Shown: positions 42,114 through 52,608, counted from the stretch's first letter. The stretch is DNA of 64,000 nt from Euglena gracilis (GCA_039621445.1 CP154955.1:18828691-18892690), one strand, 5' to 3'. Translations and numbers: made by a program. The notes: generated by a model not told the origin, from the letters alone.

Positions 42114-42965
42114 TGTAACCGTGTTCAAAGAGGCTAGGCGCCTGCCCTGTAGTTCGGAGATGTGCTTCACGCCATGGTTTCGGGCACTTTCGTGGTGTTT
42201 TTTTGCCCAAAATTGTCGAAAAATGCTGAACCCGATTACATGCCTTGTAATTCGTGTTGCCGTCTACGACGAACTGGACGCTTTCCTTTGTGCTTGGGCA
42301 GCTTGGGTGATTGATCCTCCACTATTGTTCGATGGGCAAGTGGTCATCAAACAATGTGAGGACCAACGCCGGGCACAATGTGGCCAAAAATTCAGATTCC
42401 GACAACTGACACGTTCAGGGGATACCTGAACGCCGTTGCCCGAATTAACGCCTCATCAAAGCCAGAAACCCCGTTTATACCATCCTCTAAAACGCAACCC
42501 CTACAATAATTAATGGCGGCTGCTCTCACCGGCGAGGCAACTAAGAAAGCCATTGGTGAGGCTGCGCACCCTCCAGAGGAGATTCTGCAACTTGCAGAAC
42601 TTCCTGGCATCCTGGGGCGTTTTTTTGCCCAAAATTTTCAAAAAAATGCAGAACCCGATTTCATGCCCTATAATTCGTGTTCACCCTGAACACGATTATC
42701 AGGGCATGAAATCGGGTTCAGGAATTATCGCCCTGCAATTTATATCCGTTGACTAAGAGGCCCAAGACACACACTGTGTCTCGTGGAACTTAATATCGTG
42801 TTCCCCCTGAACACGATTATTAGGGCATGAAATTGATATTGATAATCGTGTTCACCCTGAACACGATTATCAGGGCATGAAATCGGGTACAGGAATTATC
42901 GCCCTGTAATTCGTGTTCAAAACCCCGAATTACAGGGCAGGCGCCGGGCCTCTGAACACGGTAAC
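42114..42965 (+). mobile_element. REP-I element with both ends; carries short unrecognised frames
   Basis: Starts GTAACCGTGTTCAAAGAGGC and ends GCCTCTGAACACGGTAAC, with the inverted similarity extending through GGCGCCTGCCCTGTA(A/G)TTCGG. The plus strand reads VYDELDAFLCAWAAWVIDPP up to about 42429. Another frame reads MWPKIQIPTTDTFRGYLNAV to a stop near 42512, and then MAAALTGEATKKAIGEAAHP onward. These look coding but are broken by stops, so a decayed element gene is likely. Right part 42660-42930 has several GAACACGA..TCAGGGCATGAAAT hairpins. Confidence 0.65.
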
Positions 42966-42969
42966 TGTG

Positions 42970-43100
42970 TCAAGAACTGTGTTTGGGCCAAGAGTTAGGG
43001 GGAGCCCAGGGGCAGGGACCGCGGCGCCGAAGGCGCCATGGTCGCCCCTGAGCCCCCCTAAAACCTTGGCCTTAAAAGTCTTAAATCTTCGCCCAAAACA
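42970..43100. repeat. GTGTTTGGGC hairpin repeat
   Basis: AAGAACTGTGTTTGGGCCAA on the left and TTCGCCCAAAACACGGTTTC on the right, around a GGCGCCGAAGGCGCCATGG hairpin; related to the ends of 22862-23490. Confidence 0.55.
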
Positions 43101-43261
43101 CGGTTTCAATCAACCACACAGGCAGGGAAGTGCCAACCGCGCCTGCAAGCGGCATCGTGTTTCCGGTGCTTGCCTCCCTCTAGCTTGCGAGGGTTGCTGG
43201 GGATTTGGGTGTGGCGAATGGTGACGTCAATTGCCACACTGTCGCTGTCAAGGCCATAGTG

Positions 43262-43990
43262 TGCATTTTGTTTTTTTAAAAAAAAACAAAACAATGTGTT
43301 TTTTTTTAAAAAAAAACAGTAAAGAACATCTACCCAGTTCAAAAACTGCCAAAAATGGTCAAAAACATTCCAAAATGCAACCAGGGCTGGATAGAGGTAG
43401 AGGTAGAGGTCAAAGTCCTCTACCTCTATCTGACCCACCTCTACCTCTACCTCTACCTCTATGTCACCTCTATGTCCATAAAATGTCATAAACTGGCACC
43501 AATAAGCGCCACAAAAGGCTCCAAATGCCTCAAATTTGGCCAATTAGCATCTCAACGCATCTTATTTAGGTTAGGAATGAGAAAAAATATCCGGATGGGT
43601 GGTTTCAAAAATTGTCATGAGAGATTTGTAACAAGAATGGCCAATTTCTGATTTTTTCCATAAAATTGCCTTCGTTCGGCATTAATTTTCTTTGATAAGC
43701 CACTTTCCTTAAAAGTTTGACCTTGAGGTGACATAGAGGGATAGTAGAGGTAGAGGTGACCTCTACCTCTACCTCTACCTCTACCTCTACCTCTATCCCT
43801 CTACCTCTATCCAGCCCTGATGCAACAAAAATGGAATTTTTGTGACATTTTTTCATTTTTGTGGAAGGCAGTTTTTGGCAGACATTACCCAGAAGATGCC
43901 AAAAAATTTTCCATGCAAAACCCAGTGGGCGTTTTTTTTGTTTTTTTTAAAAAATTGTTAGAATTAAAAAAAACAAAAAAAACAACGTCA
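43262..43990. mobile_element. Insertion with oligo(T)/oligo(A) palindromic ends (REP-F), copy 1
   Basis: The left end TTTGTTTTTTTAAAAAAAAA with ACAAAAC and the right end GTTTTTTTTGTTTTTTTTAA with AAAAAAACAAAAAAAAC separate LINE reading RLDHSGPA from LDSDSVAIDV. A MITE (43382-43819) sits inside. Confidence 0.5.
43382..43819. mobile_element. MITE REP-L, complete copy with 7-bp target duplication
   Basis: The ends CAGGGCTGGATAGAGGTAGA and, inverted, TCTACCTCTATCCAGCCCTG are exact over 22 bp, and ATGCAAC flanks both sides directly (43375-43381 and 43820-43826). The terminal repeats continue as (GAGGTA)n. The 300-bp core, without coding potential, matches 12062-12445. Confidence 0.85.
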
Positions 43991-44754
43991 AAAAAACAGG
44001 CCGGCCCACTATGGTCAAGGCGTGGAATAAAAACGTCACCAGACCAAAGTTGGGTAGCAGTGGTGGGTCGAACCGAGTCCACCGACCAGTGGCACAGTCT
44101 GTTGGATTTGACAAGTTCAAGGGGGTAAGGCTATGTACATAGTGGCGCGTTCGGAGAAGGGGCGGTTAGGCAGAGATGGTGTGAGTGGGTACGACCGGCC
44201 GTTCCCACTAAGTTCACCCCTTTCGAAAGGCAATTGCAGATGAAATGGTGCAAGCTCTCCAAAAAGTCCTCAGCGCGGAGCCAGGCATATCCGCAAGCAT
44301 GCACTGTAAGATGTCAGGACGGAGTCCAGACTCCGGCGGAGTCTTTTGGAAAGGAAAAAATCGGCTTGCGAAGCGTGAATGTGCGGTCCCGAAGTGTTTC
44401 GGCGTCCTTTGGAAAATGGAGTTGATTGGTGGGATCCCAAGGCCCAAAGCCGGGTGGCTCCTCGTGAGGGTGAAGGGCACGCAATTTCGTTAAAATTGCC
44501 GGATCACTTGACACAGCGGCTAAGCGTGCACGTCTGTACCTTCAGCGCCCAATTCACGACAGCTGGGAGTAATCCTCCCTTCCATACCTCCCATTGCCGG
44601 CGTCACGGATACGGCTAGCAGCTTCACGTGAAGAAATACCGGAAACAGAAAGACTGCTTAACCGTGTGGAAACATTGGTCGGACATGGTGCCATTTCAAA
44701 AGCCTGTCGTGTCCTCACCTCCGATGGCGTGCAAAACTGTCATAATATCCAAAT

Positions 44755-44985
44755 ACACGGTGGGTAGCACAGCTTCACACAAAAACGTCTCTTTTGGCTC
44801 TCGCCACAAGAGGAACCCCCTTGTGACTCCCTGTGCCGCCACATGTCGCGGGTTGCTTATACTGTGGGTGTAATGTACAAAAGCGTGCTGAGTGATACTT
44901 GTTCAGGGTGCGGAGGTTAGTGGTTAGAGGAAGATGAGCAAAGGTCACCTTCAATATATATTGGGCAGGGAGGGGGGCGTTTGTA
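44755..44985 (-). repeat. Dispersed repeat REP-D, copy 2
   Basis: CGGTGGGTAGCACAGCTTCA, TCTCTTTTGGCTCTCG, CTTGTGACTCCCTGTGCC, ATGAGCAAAGGTCACC and TCAATATATATTGG. Lies just upstream of LINE relic 1 and downstream of LINE relic 2 in their sense, so it may be part of the LINE untranslated region. Confidence 0.65.
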
Positions 44986-45754
44986 CCCCTTTTGCCACAT
45001 GATGGCGTGTTTGTGTCGGGTTTGTGGCATTGGTGTGTTTTTGCTTCTTTTCGTGTCTTTGTGACCCGTTGTTTTGTCTTTGGCTTGGCTTGTGGCTTGT
45101 GGCTTGTGACCTTTGGTTGCAAACATAGCAGGTGAGAGTTCAATGTTGGTTTTTGGGTTGAGAGTTTGTGCCCAAAGGCCTTCAGACAGAATATGGTGAG
45201 TGGGCGGAAGACAGGGTGATCTCATCTTTGGAAGAATACAAGCTCCAAACGAGCTGTCTGCTGATTTCTCTGATTAGTGTGAAGGACAGGGCTTGCCAAA
45301 TGTCTGCTTCTGCGGCCCGGCGTTGCCACCCTTCCCGCTGCACCCAGAAGGGCCTTGAGGAGGGTGGCCATCAAGGAGCGCGCTTCTTGTCCCATGCCCC
45401 CGTAGCAATCCATGACGAATGGCATCAACCGCCAGCCCAGTCGTTGGCATGTTGCATCATATTTGGCATGCTTTTCAGCCTCCTGACGTGTTTGCCATTG
45501 TGAAAGGCTCTCTGCACTCCGCAGCGGATGACTTTGCGCAAGGGTGCGGCGGATTGTCACTCCACTGCAACGGGTCCATCACTGTCCAAGCGAGGAATGA
45601 AGATGTCTCCAGGCCGGGAACGGTCATCTGCTCGTTGTTCTTTACGGGCTGTAACTCCTGCCTTTTGTGTTGTGGTTGTCAGAATCTTGGACAGCCCCGT
45701 GCAGCCGTCGGGTAATGAAGTTTGAGTTGCAGCAAACGAGGTGGTGTCAGGGTA

Positions 45755-46415
45755 TACGTTTTTTTGTTTTTTTACAAAAAACAAAAAAACATGTTTTTTT
45801 TAAAAAAACGCAAAAAACATGTTTTTTTGAAAAAGCAAAAATTGACCTTTTTCCTTGCGAAATGACCATTTTTTTGAAGAAAATTTTTCGCGGGTGGTTC
45901 GGGTCACGAGGGGGGGGGTCACGGGGGGGTCACAAGGGGGGGGGTCACGAGGGGGGGTCACATTTTCGGGGGCCAGATTAGAAATCACCGAAAACGAATT
46001 TTTGGGAAAAAATCCTTTTTAGGCTCCAAAATAGGAATCCCCAAAACGAAAATTAGGAAACCTACCGGAATATTTTGTCAAATTAGGCATCACCGGCCAA
46101 ATTTTTCAGAAAAAATGGCCGAAACGGGTCTTAGGTCGGGTTGGGGGAGGAGGGGGGTCATGGGGGGAACACCCCCTGTGAATTTTTTTCCAAATGTGTG
46201 AAAGTATTTCCAAATCTGTGTTTTCTGGTGCGAAAAATCATGCTCTCGACCAAAAAAAATGAATGTTGTAGAGATAAAAGATGCACTTTTCCCCCCCAAA
46301 AAAAATCGCAAAACATTTTCCCCCCAAACCCTCCATGACGTTTTTTTATTTATTTAAAAAAAACATATTTTTTTAAAAAAAAAACATGTTTTTTTTGTTT
46401 CAAAAAAAACAAGCC
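45755..46415. mobile_element. Insertion with oligo(T)/oligo(A) palindromic ends (REP-F), copy 2
   Basis: TTTTTTTGTTTTTTTACAAA with AAACAAAAAAACATG on the left and TTTAAAAAAAACATATTTTT to GTTTCAAAAAAAACAAG on the right. The inside includes five GGGGGGGTCACGA units (45905-45962). Same class of insertion point, a LINE C-terminal block, as copy 1. Confidence 0.5.
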
Positions 46416-46549
46416 GTCAACCTTGGGTGGTGTCCGAGAAAATCTGATGGTCCAAAGCATTTTGGTCGCTCTCGGTCGCTATGGGTGATTCCTACCGGGA
46501 TTTTTTTCACCTTTTTTGCCATGTAGCGGCGTAGGCAACTGTTCCAGGG

Positions 46550-46690
46550 CCCTAAAATACCCCCCCCCCCCTTATTGTCCCCCCCCCCTTATTGTCCCTC
46601 GGCCCCGGCCGACGGGGGGTTTTTTTGGCTCGGCCAATGAAATTCCTTTGGTACCCCCTTATTGTCCCCCCCCCCTTATTGTCCGGTCGG
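46550..46690. repeat. CCCCCCTTATTGTCC ladder
   Basis: CCCCCCCCTTATTGTCC occurs four times, with CGGCCCCGGCCGACGGG between the pairs; another C-ladder variant with TTATTGT spacers. Confidence 0.6.
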
Positions 46691-47319
46691 GCCTCCCGGG
46701 GGGCAAAATCACATTGCTGGGGTTACGCCAAACCCTGCACGCCTTGTGGGCCTTCCCCAAAGCGGTGCTTTGTCCTTTGCAGCGTGGCGGGCGATCGAAC
46801 TGGGCGATGGTGGGCTTGAGGTGGTCAGGTCTCAGGCTAGAAGGACCCGGTGCGGATTCCTTTGGGAAACCGAATATTGCTTTGCGCAAATTTTGCAATC
46901 GCTCTTTTGTGTTTTCCGGGTCCGAAGGAAAGGTAATCGTTTGGGAAGAGTCGGACACTGGGATGCGCGGTGGAGGCTCTGGTGGGTGAAGGTCACGCAG
47001 CCTTTGAATCACTTTTGGGTCATTGCTATTCTGAACCCCCTCAGAGGTGAGCTCTCGGCAAGCTTTTGAAATAGCCCCGTGGCCAACAAGGCTTTCAATG
47101 CGGGAGAGGAACCTTCTTCAGTTGCCTTGGCCGCCCGTGCTGTTTTTTGCCTTGTCTGTCTGCCTTGTGGGAGACTGGAGTCCAACCAAGAATCAAACAC
47201 AGGACGGATGAGATACAACTTTCAGCTCCAGTGTCTTCTCTTCTGTTTTCTGCATTGCATCCCAAACTTCTGATCAATTGAAGTGGCAAATGTGGATGTG
47301 CTGTCTGGCTGGGGGGCCA

Positions 47320-47770
47320 CCGTTGCAGGCCAAAATGTGGAGGAACGTGGTTTGCCAGTTTGTCGGGGGCTTTTCAGGCTGAGAGCAAAAATGGTGTCAG
47401 GGGGGGCCTTTGCAGGCCCATGGCTTTTGCAGGCCACTGGGACAAAATGCTGCAGCAGGACGAAAAGGTGTCACAAGGGGGGTCTTTGCAGGCCCAGGGC
47501 CTTTGCAGGCCACTGGAGCAAAATGGTGTTAGGGGGGGGCCTTTGTAGGCCCAGGGCCTTTGCAGGCCACTGGGGCAAAATGGTGCAACAGGCCGAAATG
47601 GTGTCACAGGGGGGCCTTTGCAGGCCCAGTGACTTTGCAGGACACTGGGGTAAAACGGTGTCACTGAGAGGTTGGGGTGGCAAAATGTTTTTTACTGTCA
47701 AGTCAAAACTGCCGCAAAATGTGTCACAGCTTTTGGTGTAACACGGAGAGGCCTTTGCAGGCCCAAAAGG
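47320..47770 (+). repeat. Minisatellite of GGCCTTTGCAGGCC units
   Basis: GGGGGCCTTTGCAGGCCCA, GGGCCTTTGCAGGCCACTGG and GGCAAAATGGTGT recur about six times in 55-65-bp units. The plus frame through it repeats GGLCRP(R)AFAGHWGK, which is a by-product of the array. Confidence 0.75.
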
Positions 47771-47844
47771 TACCACCAGGGCTGAGCAGCCCAGTACGCC
47801 ACTGACGACAGCATGTCTAGCTGCAGCAGTACAAAGTAGCTCCA

Positions 47845-48012
47845 GTACCAGCTTCTGCCTGCACCAGCAGGGCTTCTTGTGCTGCACCACCAGGAGCTCC
47901 TCTGCCCACACCAGCAGGGCTTCTCTGCCTGCACCAGCAGGACTTCAAGGCTTCTTCTGCCTGCACCAGCAGGACTTCAGGACTTCTTCTGCCTGCACCA
48001 GCAGGACTTGTA
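47845..48012 (+). repeat. Minisatellite of CTGCCTGCACCAGCAGGACT
   Basis: Six to seven units of CTTCTGCCTGCACCAGCAGG with ACTTCAGGA-type tails, ending about 200 bp upstream of the coiled-coil gene. Confidence 0.75.
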
Positions 48013-48212
48013 AGTGACCTTCGATGACAATTGAATTCTTGACTTGGATACTTGACCAGGGGCTTTCAATTGTCCGCCATGTATTATGCGAAAAAAAATA
48101 GACACTCAGAAAGAAGACACTCAGACAGAAGACACTCAGAGGAAAGCTCTTTTTTGCAGTCGGTCGGGCCGGGCAGTTTCCGGAAGCCGCGAAAACTTCA
48201 TTCCGAATTTCA

Positions 48213-48621
48213 ATGGCCTTGTGTGCCATCTCCAATTGAAACTTTTCTTTTCGCATCTCTAACATTCAGGTTCGCCCCAAGTTACACGGAGCAGTCATAT
48301 GTTCCACCCCAGAAGGAAAAAGTAGATGTTGTACTTGAAGGAGTTTTCCAGAAAATTGACCTTGTGGGGTGTGGTGTGGGTTTTTGTTTCATCAATTGTA
48401 TGGGCACTGCAGGAATCAACTGTGCGCCACTGCTGCTGAACTTGAAGAACTCAAGGCCGAAATTGGCAACTCCAACACAATTTTAGACCGCGAACTCCGA
48501 ACTCAATTGCAACAAGCGAACGACGAAATTTACCGACTCAGGTGAATAAATAAAATTTTTCACAAATCCCCTCTTTGAATTCAGGAATCAACTTAGTGAG
48601 TACACTGATCGCAAGAAGTAA
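48213..48621 (+). CDS. Small coiled-coil protein, 90 aa, four exons
   Basis: Exons 48213-48220, 48270-48368, 48413-48541 and 48585-48621 are separated by GT-AG introns of 49, 44 and 43 nt. All junctions keep one frame of 273 nt. The product starts MALFAPSYTEQSYVPPQKEK, continues VDVVLEGVFQKIDLVGNQL, and its second half is a charged heptad-type helix (ELEELKAEIG, DRELRTQLQQANDEIYRLRN) ending SEYTDRKK. Exon 1 holds only ATGGCCTT. No signal peptide or membrane segment. I do not recognise the family; the helix suggests a subunit or adaptor. Intron sizes match the peroxiredoxin gene 2 kb downstream on the same strand. Confidence 0.7.
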
Positions 48622-48629
48622 TGCACACC

Positions 48630-50420
48630 CGAGTACGACTGCAGGGAATGGTTGCAGATTTCTGACTTCTGAACCTCTTTCCCAGTGTATCATTTTTTTC
48701 TGTTTTTTTTTTCCTTTGTGCATTTTGAATCAAAATTTACAAATTGTTTTTGCCAACAAGTGAACAGCGGGAAAATCCTTTTTTTGAACCCGAAGATTTT
48801 GTTCAAACTGGTTCGAATTCAAATAAAACTTTTTTTTCCCATGTCACAGAAGCAGTTTTTATTGATGTTCAACTGCCGATTGTCCCCCAAATTTCCCTCC
48901 TTCAGAAAATCAGTGAAAAAAATCGCCCAATCCCTTCTTTGACACTGCAACTTTGACTGCGCTATATTGAGGACTGCTTGGCACTCCTCCGCCACTGCCT
49001 TGCACTCCCACACCATGTCAACGTTTTTTGTGTACAACCACCAGGCCGCGTTTGCAATTTTGACATTTACTCAAAATGTCTCAAAAAAGTGCGTGTTTGT
49101 CTGCCAAAAAAAAGCCTTTGTTGAAAGTTGAGAGATTGCGGGCAGGCCTTCCTTTTCAAGCTTTGGTTTTTGTCTTTGCCAGACAAAATTCAAATATATT
49201 TTGTTCAAAATCGCCCTCAAAAAAATGGGTTGAAGTGGGGCTGCCGTCGGGTCGGCAGGAGTGAGGGCCAAGGCGTTTTTTTACGACGCCCCGCGCAACC
49301 GCTGGCACGAAAAAATCGTCACTGCAAAAGTGTCGAAGCGGCCAATTATGCAAAAAATCGATTTTTTGCCCCAAATTTGTCCTGGCCAGCCCCTTTTCAT
49401 CATTGCCGGATTGCCGGGAGCCTTTTTCACAGCCTTTTTCCCACCAGGAACCCTGCCAACGAGTTTTATTTATTTTCAGCTTCCGGTTTTTTTTTTTTTG
49501 GCTTCAGGCCGTGCAAAATTGGGTAAAAAAAAAAGGGCAAAGGCCCGCCGGTTTACCCGTTGTGGTGGAGTGGTGGCGGGAATTCATTCTAGCGTGCGTC
49601 GTGCAGGAAAGTCCATAGGATATATATACCGGCGTGCACCTTTTATGTACATTGTGTTCTGGCGGGTTAGAAATGCACATTCTCGCACTCCCTCGAGGCA
49701 AGCCGAAAAGGGAGGAAGGGACTCCGTGGGGCGTTCTATGTAAAACATATACAGCGGTGCGTCCTGTGTGGTCGGTGCGTGCTGAGTGCTTGTGCTTTTG
49801 CTTCGTGCCGCTGTGTGTTTTTGTGAACTTTACAAAGTAAAACGTGGTGGCGGGAATATTTTCTTGGGGCCTGAATGATAGTTAAAAAAAGGGGCCAAAA
49901 AAACGACTTGGCTGTTTCGCAAGGGCACTCTGGAGTAAAATTGGTATTCTCTCACCTTTTTTTCTCTCTTGGAAATCTCTCCCCTCTTTTTAAAATTTGA
50001 ACGTTCGCTGAGGGCTTTGCACCTGAAGCCACCTGAAGAGGCCATACGACCGCCAACGGATGGCGAGAGAGATGCACAGACCGGCCCTTGCGCCTTCCTT
50101 CGGAAAAAGGGCGAGGGGTGGCGCGTGCCTGCTTTTCCCCTCCGCTTGCCTCTCGAGCTCACTTGTTGTTTTCCCCCTTTTTTGTCGTAAATCTATCTTG
50201 CGTTGTGCGTTTTTCAAAAAAAATCCACACGGGTTTATGTTTTACGAATGAAATCCACCAGTCTCTGGCTCAGAAAGGAAGATCCTAAACATCCATAAAT
50301 TCATCCTCTGAATCCGGAAAAGTGGGCACGGACAACGGCCTGCAAAATTTTGAGTTTGAGCAAAAACTTGCCAATGTCTGTCGGTTTTGACGATTTTTGT
50401 AAACTTGATTTTGCAAAAAA
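48630..50420. other. No supported gene; possible small gene on plus strand near 49077-49560
   Basis: An ATG at 49077 opens MSQKSACLSAKKKPLLKVER, a later frame reads AFFYDAPRNRWHEKIVTAKV, and an acceptor-like T-tract (49485-49506) precedes a basic stretch KLGKKKRAKARRFTR. The pieces could be exons of one basic protein, but I could not find donor sites that keep a frame. Confidence 0.25.
49610..49745 (+). repeat. REP-T, TATATA-containing repeat, copy 2
   Basis: ATATATATACCGGCGTGCAC, TTATGTACATTGTGTTCTGG, TAGAAATGCACATTCTCG and GGGACTCCGTGGGGCGTTCT parallel 35145-35240 and 37660-37690. Confidence 0.55.
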
Positions 50421-50730
50421 TGGGTCCCCCGCCGCCAGTTGCGGCGGCGGCGGCCGGTGGTGGGGTGGCGGCGATGGAGAATGCGAGCGCGTCGGGGCAT
50501 AGTTTCAAGATGGTCAGTGTGTGTACAAATAGTGTGTACAAATACAGAGTGTGTACAAATACAGCAAGCGCGTGTGAGCGAGCGGACGCTTGAGCAAAGC
50601 TCAAGGTTACGGGATTGGGGAGTGCAGGTTTATGTGTGAGGTCCGCGGCGCTGGTGGCCACATTTATTCGCGATGTCGGCGTTCATATTAATTTCAAAAA
50701 CTTTGACCGTCTCCGTCGTCAGATTTTTCA

Positions 50731-51457
50731 ATGCCAGCAACTGTGCAGCATCCCGCGCCAGATTTTGACGCCGTTGCGGTTGTCAACGGGGAGTTCAAGA
50801 ATGTCAAACTTTCTGACTACAAAGGTACATTCGGCCCCTCTCCTCCACAAAAACAATTTGTGCTTCAGGAAAGTACGTTGTGCTTTTCTTTTATCCGTTG
50901 GATTTCACCTTCGTCTGCCCTACTGAAATCATCGCCTTCAACGATGCTGCCCCCAAGTTCAAGGAAATCGGTGCCGAGGTTTGAAATACTTTCTTGTAAT
51001 TCTCCTCTGACATTCCTCATAGTTGTTGGCTGTTTCAGTCGACTCCCAGTTCTCTCACTTGGCTTGGATTAACACGCCTCGGAACAAGGGAGGTTTGGGA
51101 CACATGGAGATTCCCTTGATTGCAGACGTGACCAAGCAGATCGCCAAAGATTATGGTGTCCTCATTGAGGGCGCAGGCGTTGCTCTGCGGTATGCATCAC
51201 ACACGTTGGAATTTTTTTCTGCCCACCTCCAAACTCTCAGGGGATTATTCATTATTGATGGTGAAGGGAAATTGCGAAGCATGTTGATCAACGACCTGCC
51301 AGTGGGCAGGAGTGTGGATGAAACACTTCGCCTGGTGAGTGCTTTTCAGTTCACTGACAAGCATGGGGAAGTGTGCCCGGCAAACTGGAAGCCAGGTGCT
51401 GCAACGATGAAGGCAGATCCCAAGGGCTCACAGGAGTATTTCAGCACTGTTCAATAG
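50731..51457 (+). CDS. Typical 2-Cys peroxiredoxin, 195 aa, four exons
   Basis: Thiol peroxidase that reduces hydrogen peroxide and organic peroxides, recycled by thioredoxin; no targeting peptide is evident, so probably cytosolic. Exons 50731-50824, 50869-50978, 51023-51189 and 51241-51457 with GT-AG introns of 44, 44 and 51 nt give 588 nt including the stop. Exon 2 carries [13 protein letters not shown] with the peroxidatic Cys; exon 4 carries EVCPANW with the resolving Cys. GGLG (exon 3) and the C-terminal EYFSTVQ supply the GGLG and YF features of peroxide-sensitive eukaryotic enzymes. Length is normal for the family. No frameshift or lost residue; it looks functional. Confidence 0.96.
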
Positions 51458-51459
51458 GA

Positions 51460-51895
51460 AACTGGGAGCATCTCTGTTATCGGGTGTTCCCATACAGCTT
51501 AAATTATCCGTTTCGGCGACCTCAAACCAGCCTTCATTTTTCGCCTTTTTGTTCTGCTTGCAGCCCCGTTCATGGGTTAGGTGGTGAATTGGCGGAGTTG
51601 TGGTTCATCCGATTAACATATTAAATTTCTGACTTTCCTTCTGAATGAAAGGTGGACGGCTGGCTTTTTTTTTTGGGGTGCATCACCGGGTGTGACCTTG
51701 CGGGGGTCACTTTTCTTGGCTTAAACCTTTTTAAAACCCACCCGCCACCAGGGGCTTTCGTGGGGCCATATAGGACGAGGGGTGCTAACAACAAAAATAA
51801 TGTTCGGTGCAAAAAACCAAAGTGAACCGAAAATTTTTGGGCACAAAAAATTTTGAAAAATGGGTCCAAAAATGCCATTTTCTTAGTAGTATTTG
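51460..51895. other. 3' flank of peroxiredoxin; no further gene
   Basis: Begins with the likely 3' UTR. From about 51660 the sequence becomes T/G-run repeat. No polyadenylation signal can be assigned with confidence. Confidence 0.4.
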
Positions 51896-51896
51896 G

Positions 51897-52440
51897 GCTC
51901 CCACCAGGCTTCTTTTTAAGACCCCCGGAGGGGGTCACCCCCCACCCGCCCAGGGTGGCGCGGGACCCCCCCGGAGGGGGGGACCCCCAAAATCGGGTGT
52001 GTCAAAAGCAATTTTCAAAAATTTTCGGCGCTTCGCGCCGAAAAAGTATATGGTTTAGGTGGTATACGTGCATGGTTTGGGGGGGGGGTCCCCCCCCACC
52101 CCCCTCCTGGCGCAGGGGGTGTCCGGGGGGGGTACCCGGGACGCCCCAAAAAAGGGTCAATTTTTTCCTCCGGCGCTGTGCGCCGAAATTTTTTTGCATT
52201 TTTGGTAAATTTTTGCCCAAAAAATTGGCACTTTTGGTCGTTTTGCGGAGGTCAAGAATTTTCGGTCAACCAGACCGCGCCGGGCCGAAAATTCGGTCAC
52301 CGAGACCGCGCCACTGTTCAGGTGGGGGTGTCCCCACCACCCCCCCTCCTGGCCCGCATGGGGGGTCCGGACCACCCCCCACCTGTCCTTATATCAAACC
52401 CCAGATGGTGGGAGGGGTATTCGGACCCCCCACCCCTTGT
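51897..52440 (+). repeat. CAGGCTTCTTTTTAAG edge and REP-Q copy 3
   Basis: CACCAGGCTTCTTTTTAAGA at 51898, C/G blocks with GGTGGCGCGGGACCC, a TTCGGCGCTTCGCGCCGAA hairpin, then from 52060 the REP-Q blocks (CTCCGGCGCTGTGCGCCGAA, GGTCACCGAGACCGCGCC, CCTTATATCAAACCCC). Confidence 0.6.
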
Positions 52441-52608
52441 TCTCTTCGCCCCGCCCCCCGCCGCGGAAAATGACCCTCCGCGCCCTTTTGCACGCACTGC
52501 GCATGTTTTTTCGATACAGTGGTTTCAACAAACTCATGCCACCGGCACAAACCCAGGCCACTGCCAGCACTAACGCAGACCACTTCCGGCACAATCGCGG
52601 GCCGGCTT

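Larger units (their letters stand above)
43106..44514 (-). pseudogene. LINE-like retrotransposon relic 1 (split by insertions)
   Basis: At 44514-44214 the minus strand reads LTKLRALHPHEEP, then FPKDAETLRDR, SFPKDSAG and, after a frameshift, SGLRPDILQCML. This is the 'LxxLHP...FPxxSAPGPSGLRPxHL' block that precedes the catalytic core of a group of non-LTR reverse transcriptases. At 44050-43990 it reads SGDVFIPRLDHSGPA, and at 43263-43106 LDSDSVAIDVTIRHT and EGGKHRKHDAACRRGWHFP, the C-terminal block after the polymerase. The core with the YxDD motif is missing, and 43262-43990 is an insertion. Confidence 0.65.
45180..47280 (-). pseudogene. LINE-like retrotransposon relic 2 (split by insertion)
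   Basis: Minus strand: 47218-47009 reads EEGSSPALKALLATGL; 47012-46690 reads IQRLRDLHPPEPPPR, then FPKESAPGPSSLRPDHLK, the pre-catalytic LINE block. After the insertion at 45755-46415, 45640-45560 reads RPGDIFIPRLDSDGPVAVE and, one base shifted, 45560-45222 TIRRTLAQSHPLRSAE, KYDATCQRLGWRLMPFVMDC and YGGMGQEARSLMA, the C-terminal block. The catalytic core is absent as in relic 1, though the deletion joints differ. Both relics share strand and neighbourhood with REP-D. Confidence 0.68.

Noticed and set aside
47283-47741. 152-codon frame with GGLCRPRAFAGHWGK repeats
   Set aside because: Produced entirely by a 55-65-bp minisatellite whose unit length is near a multiple of three; not a likely gene.
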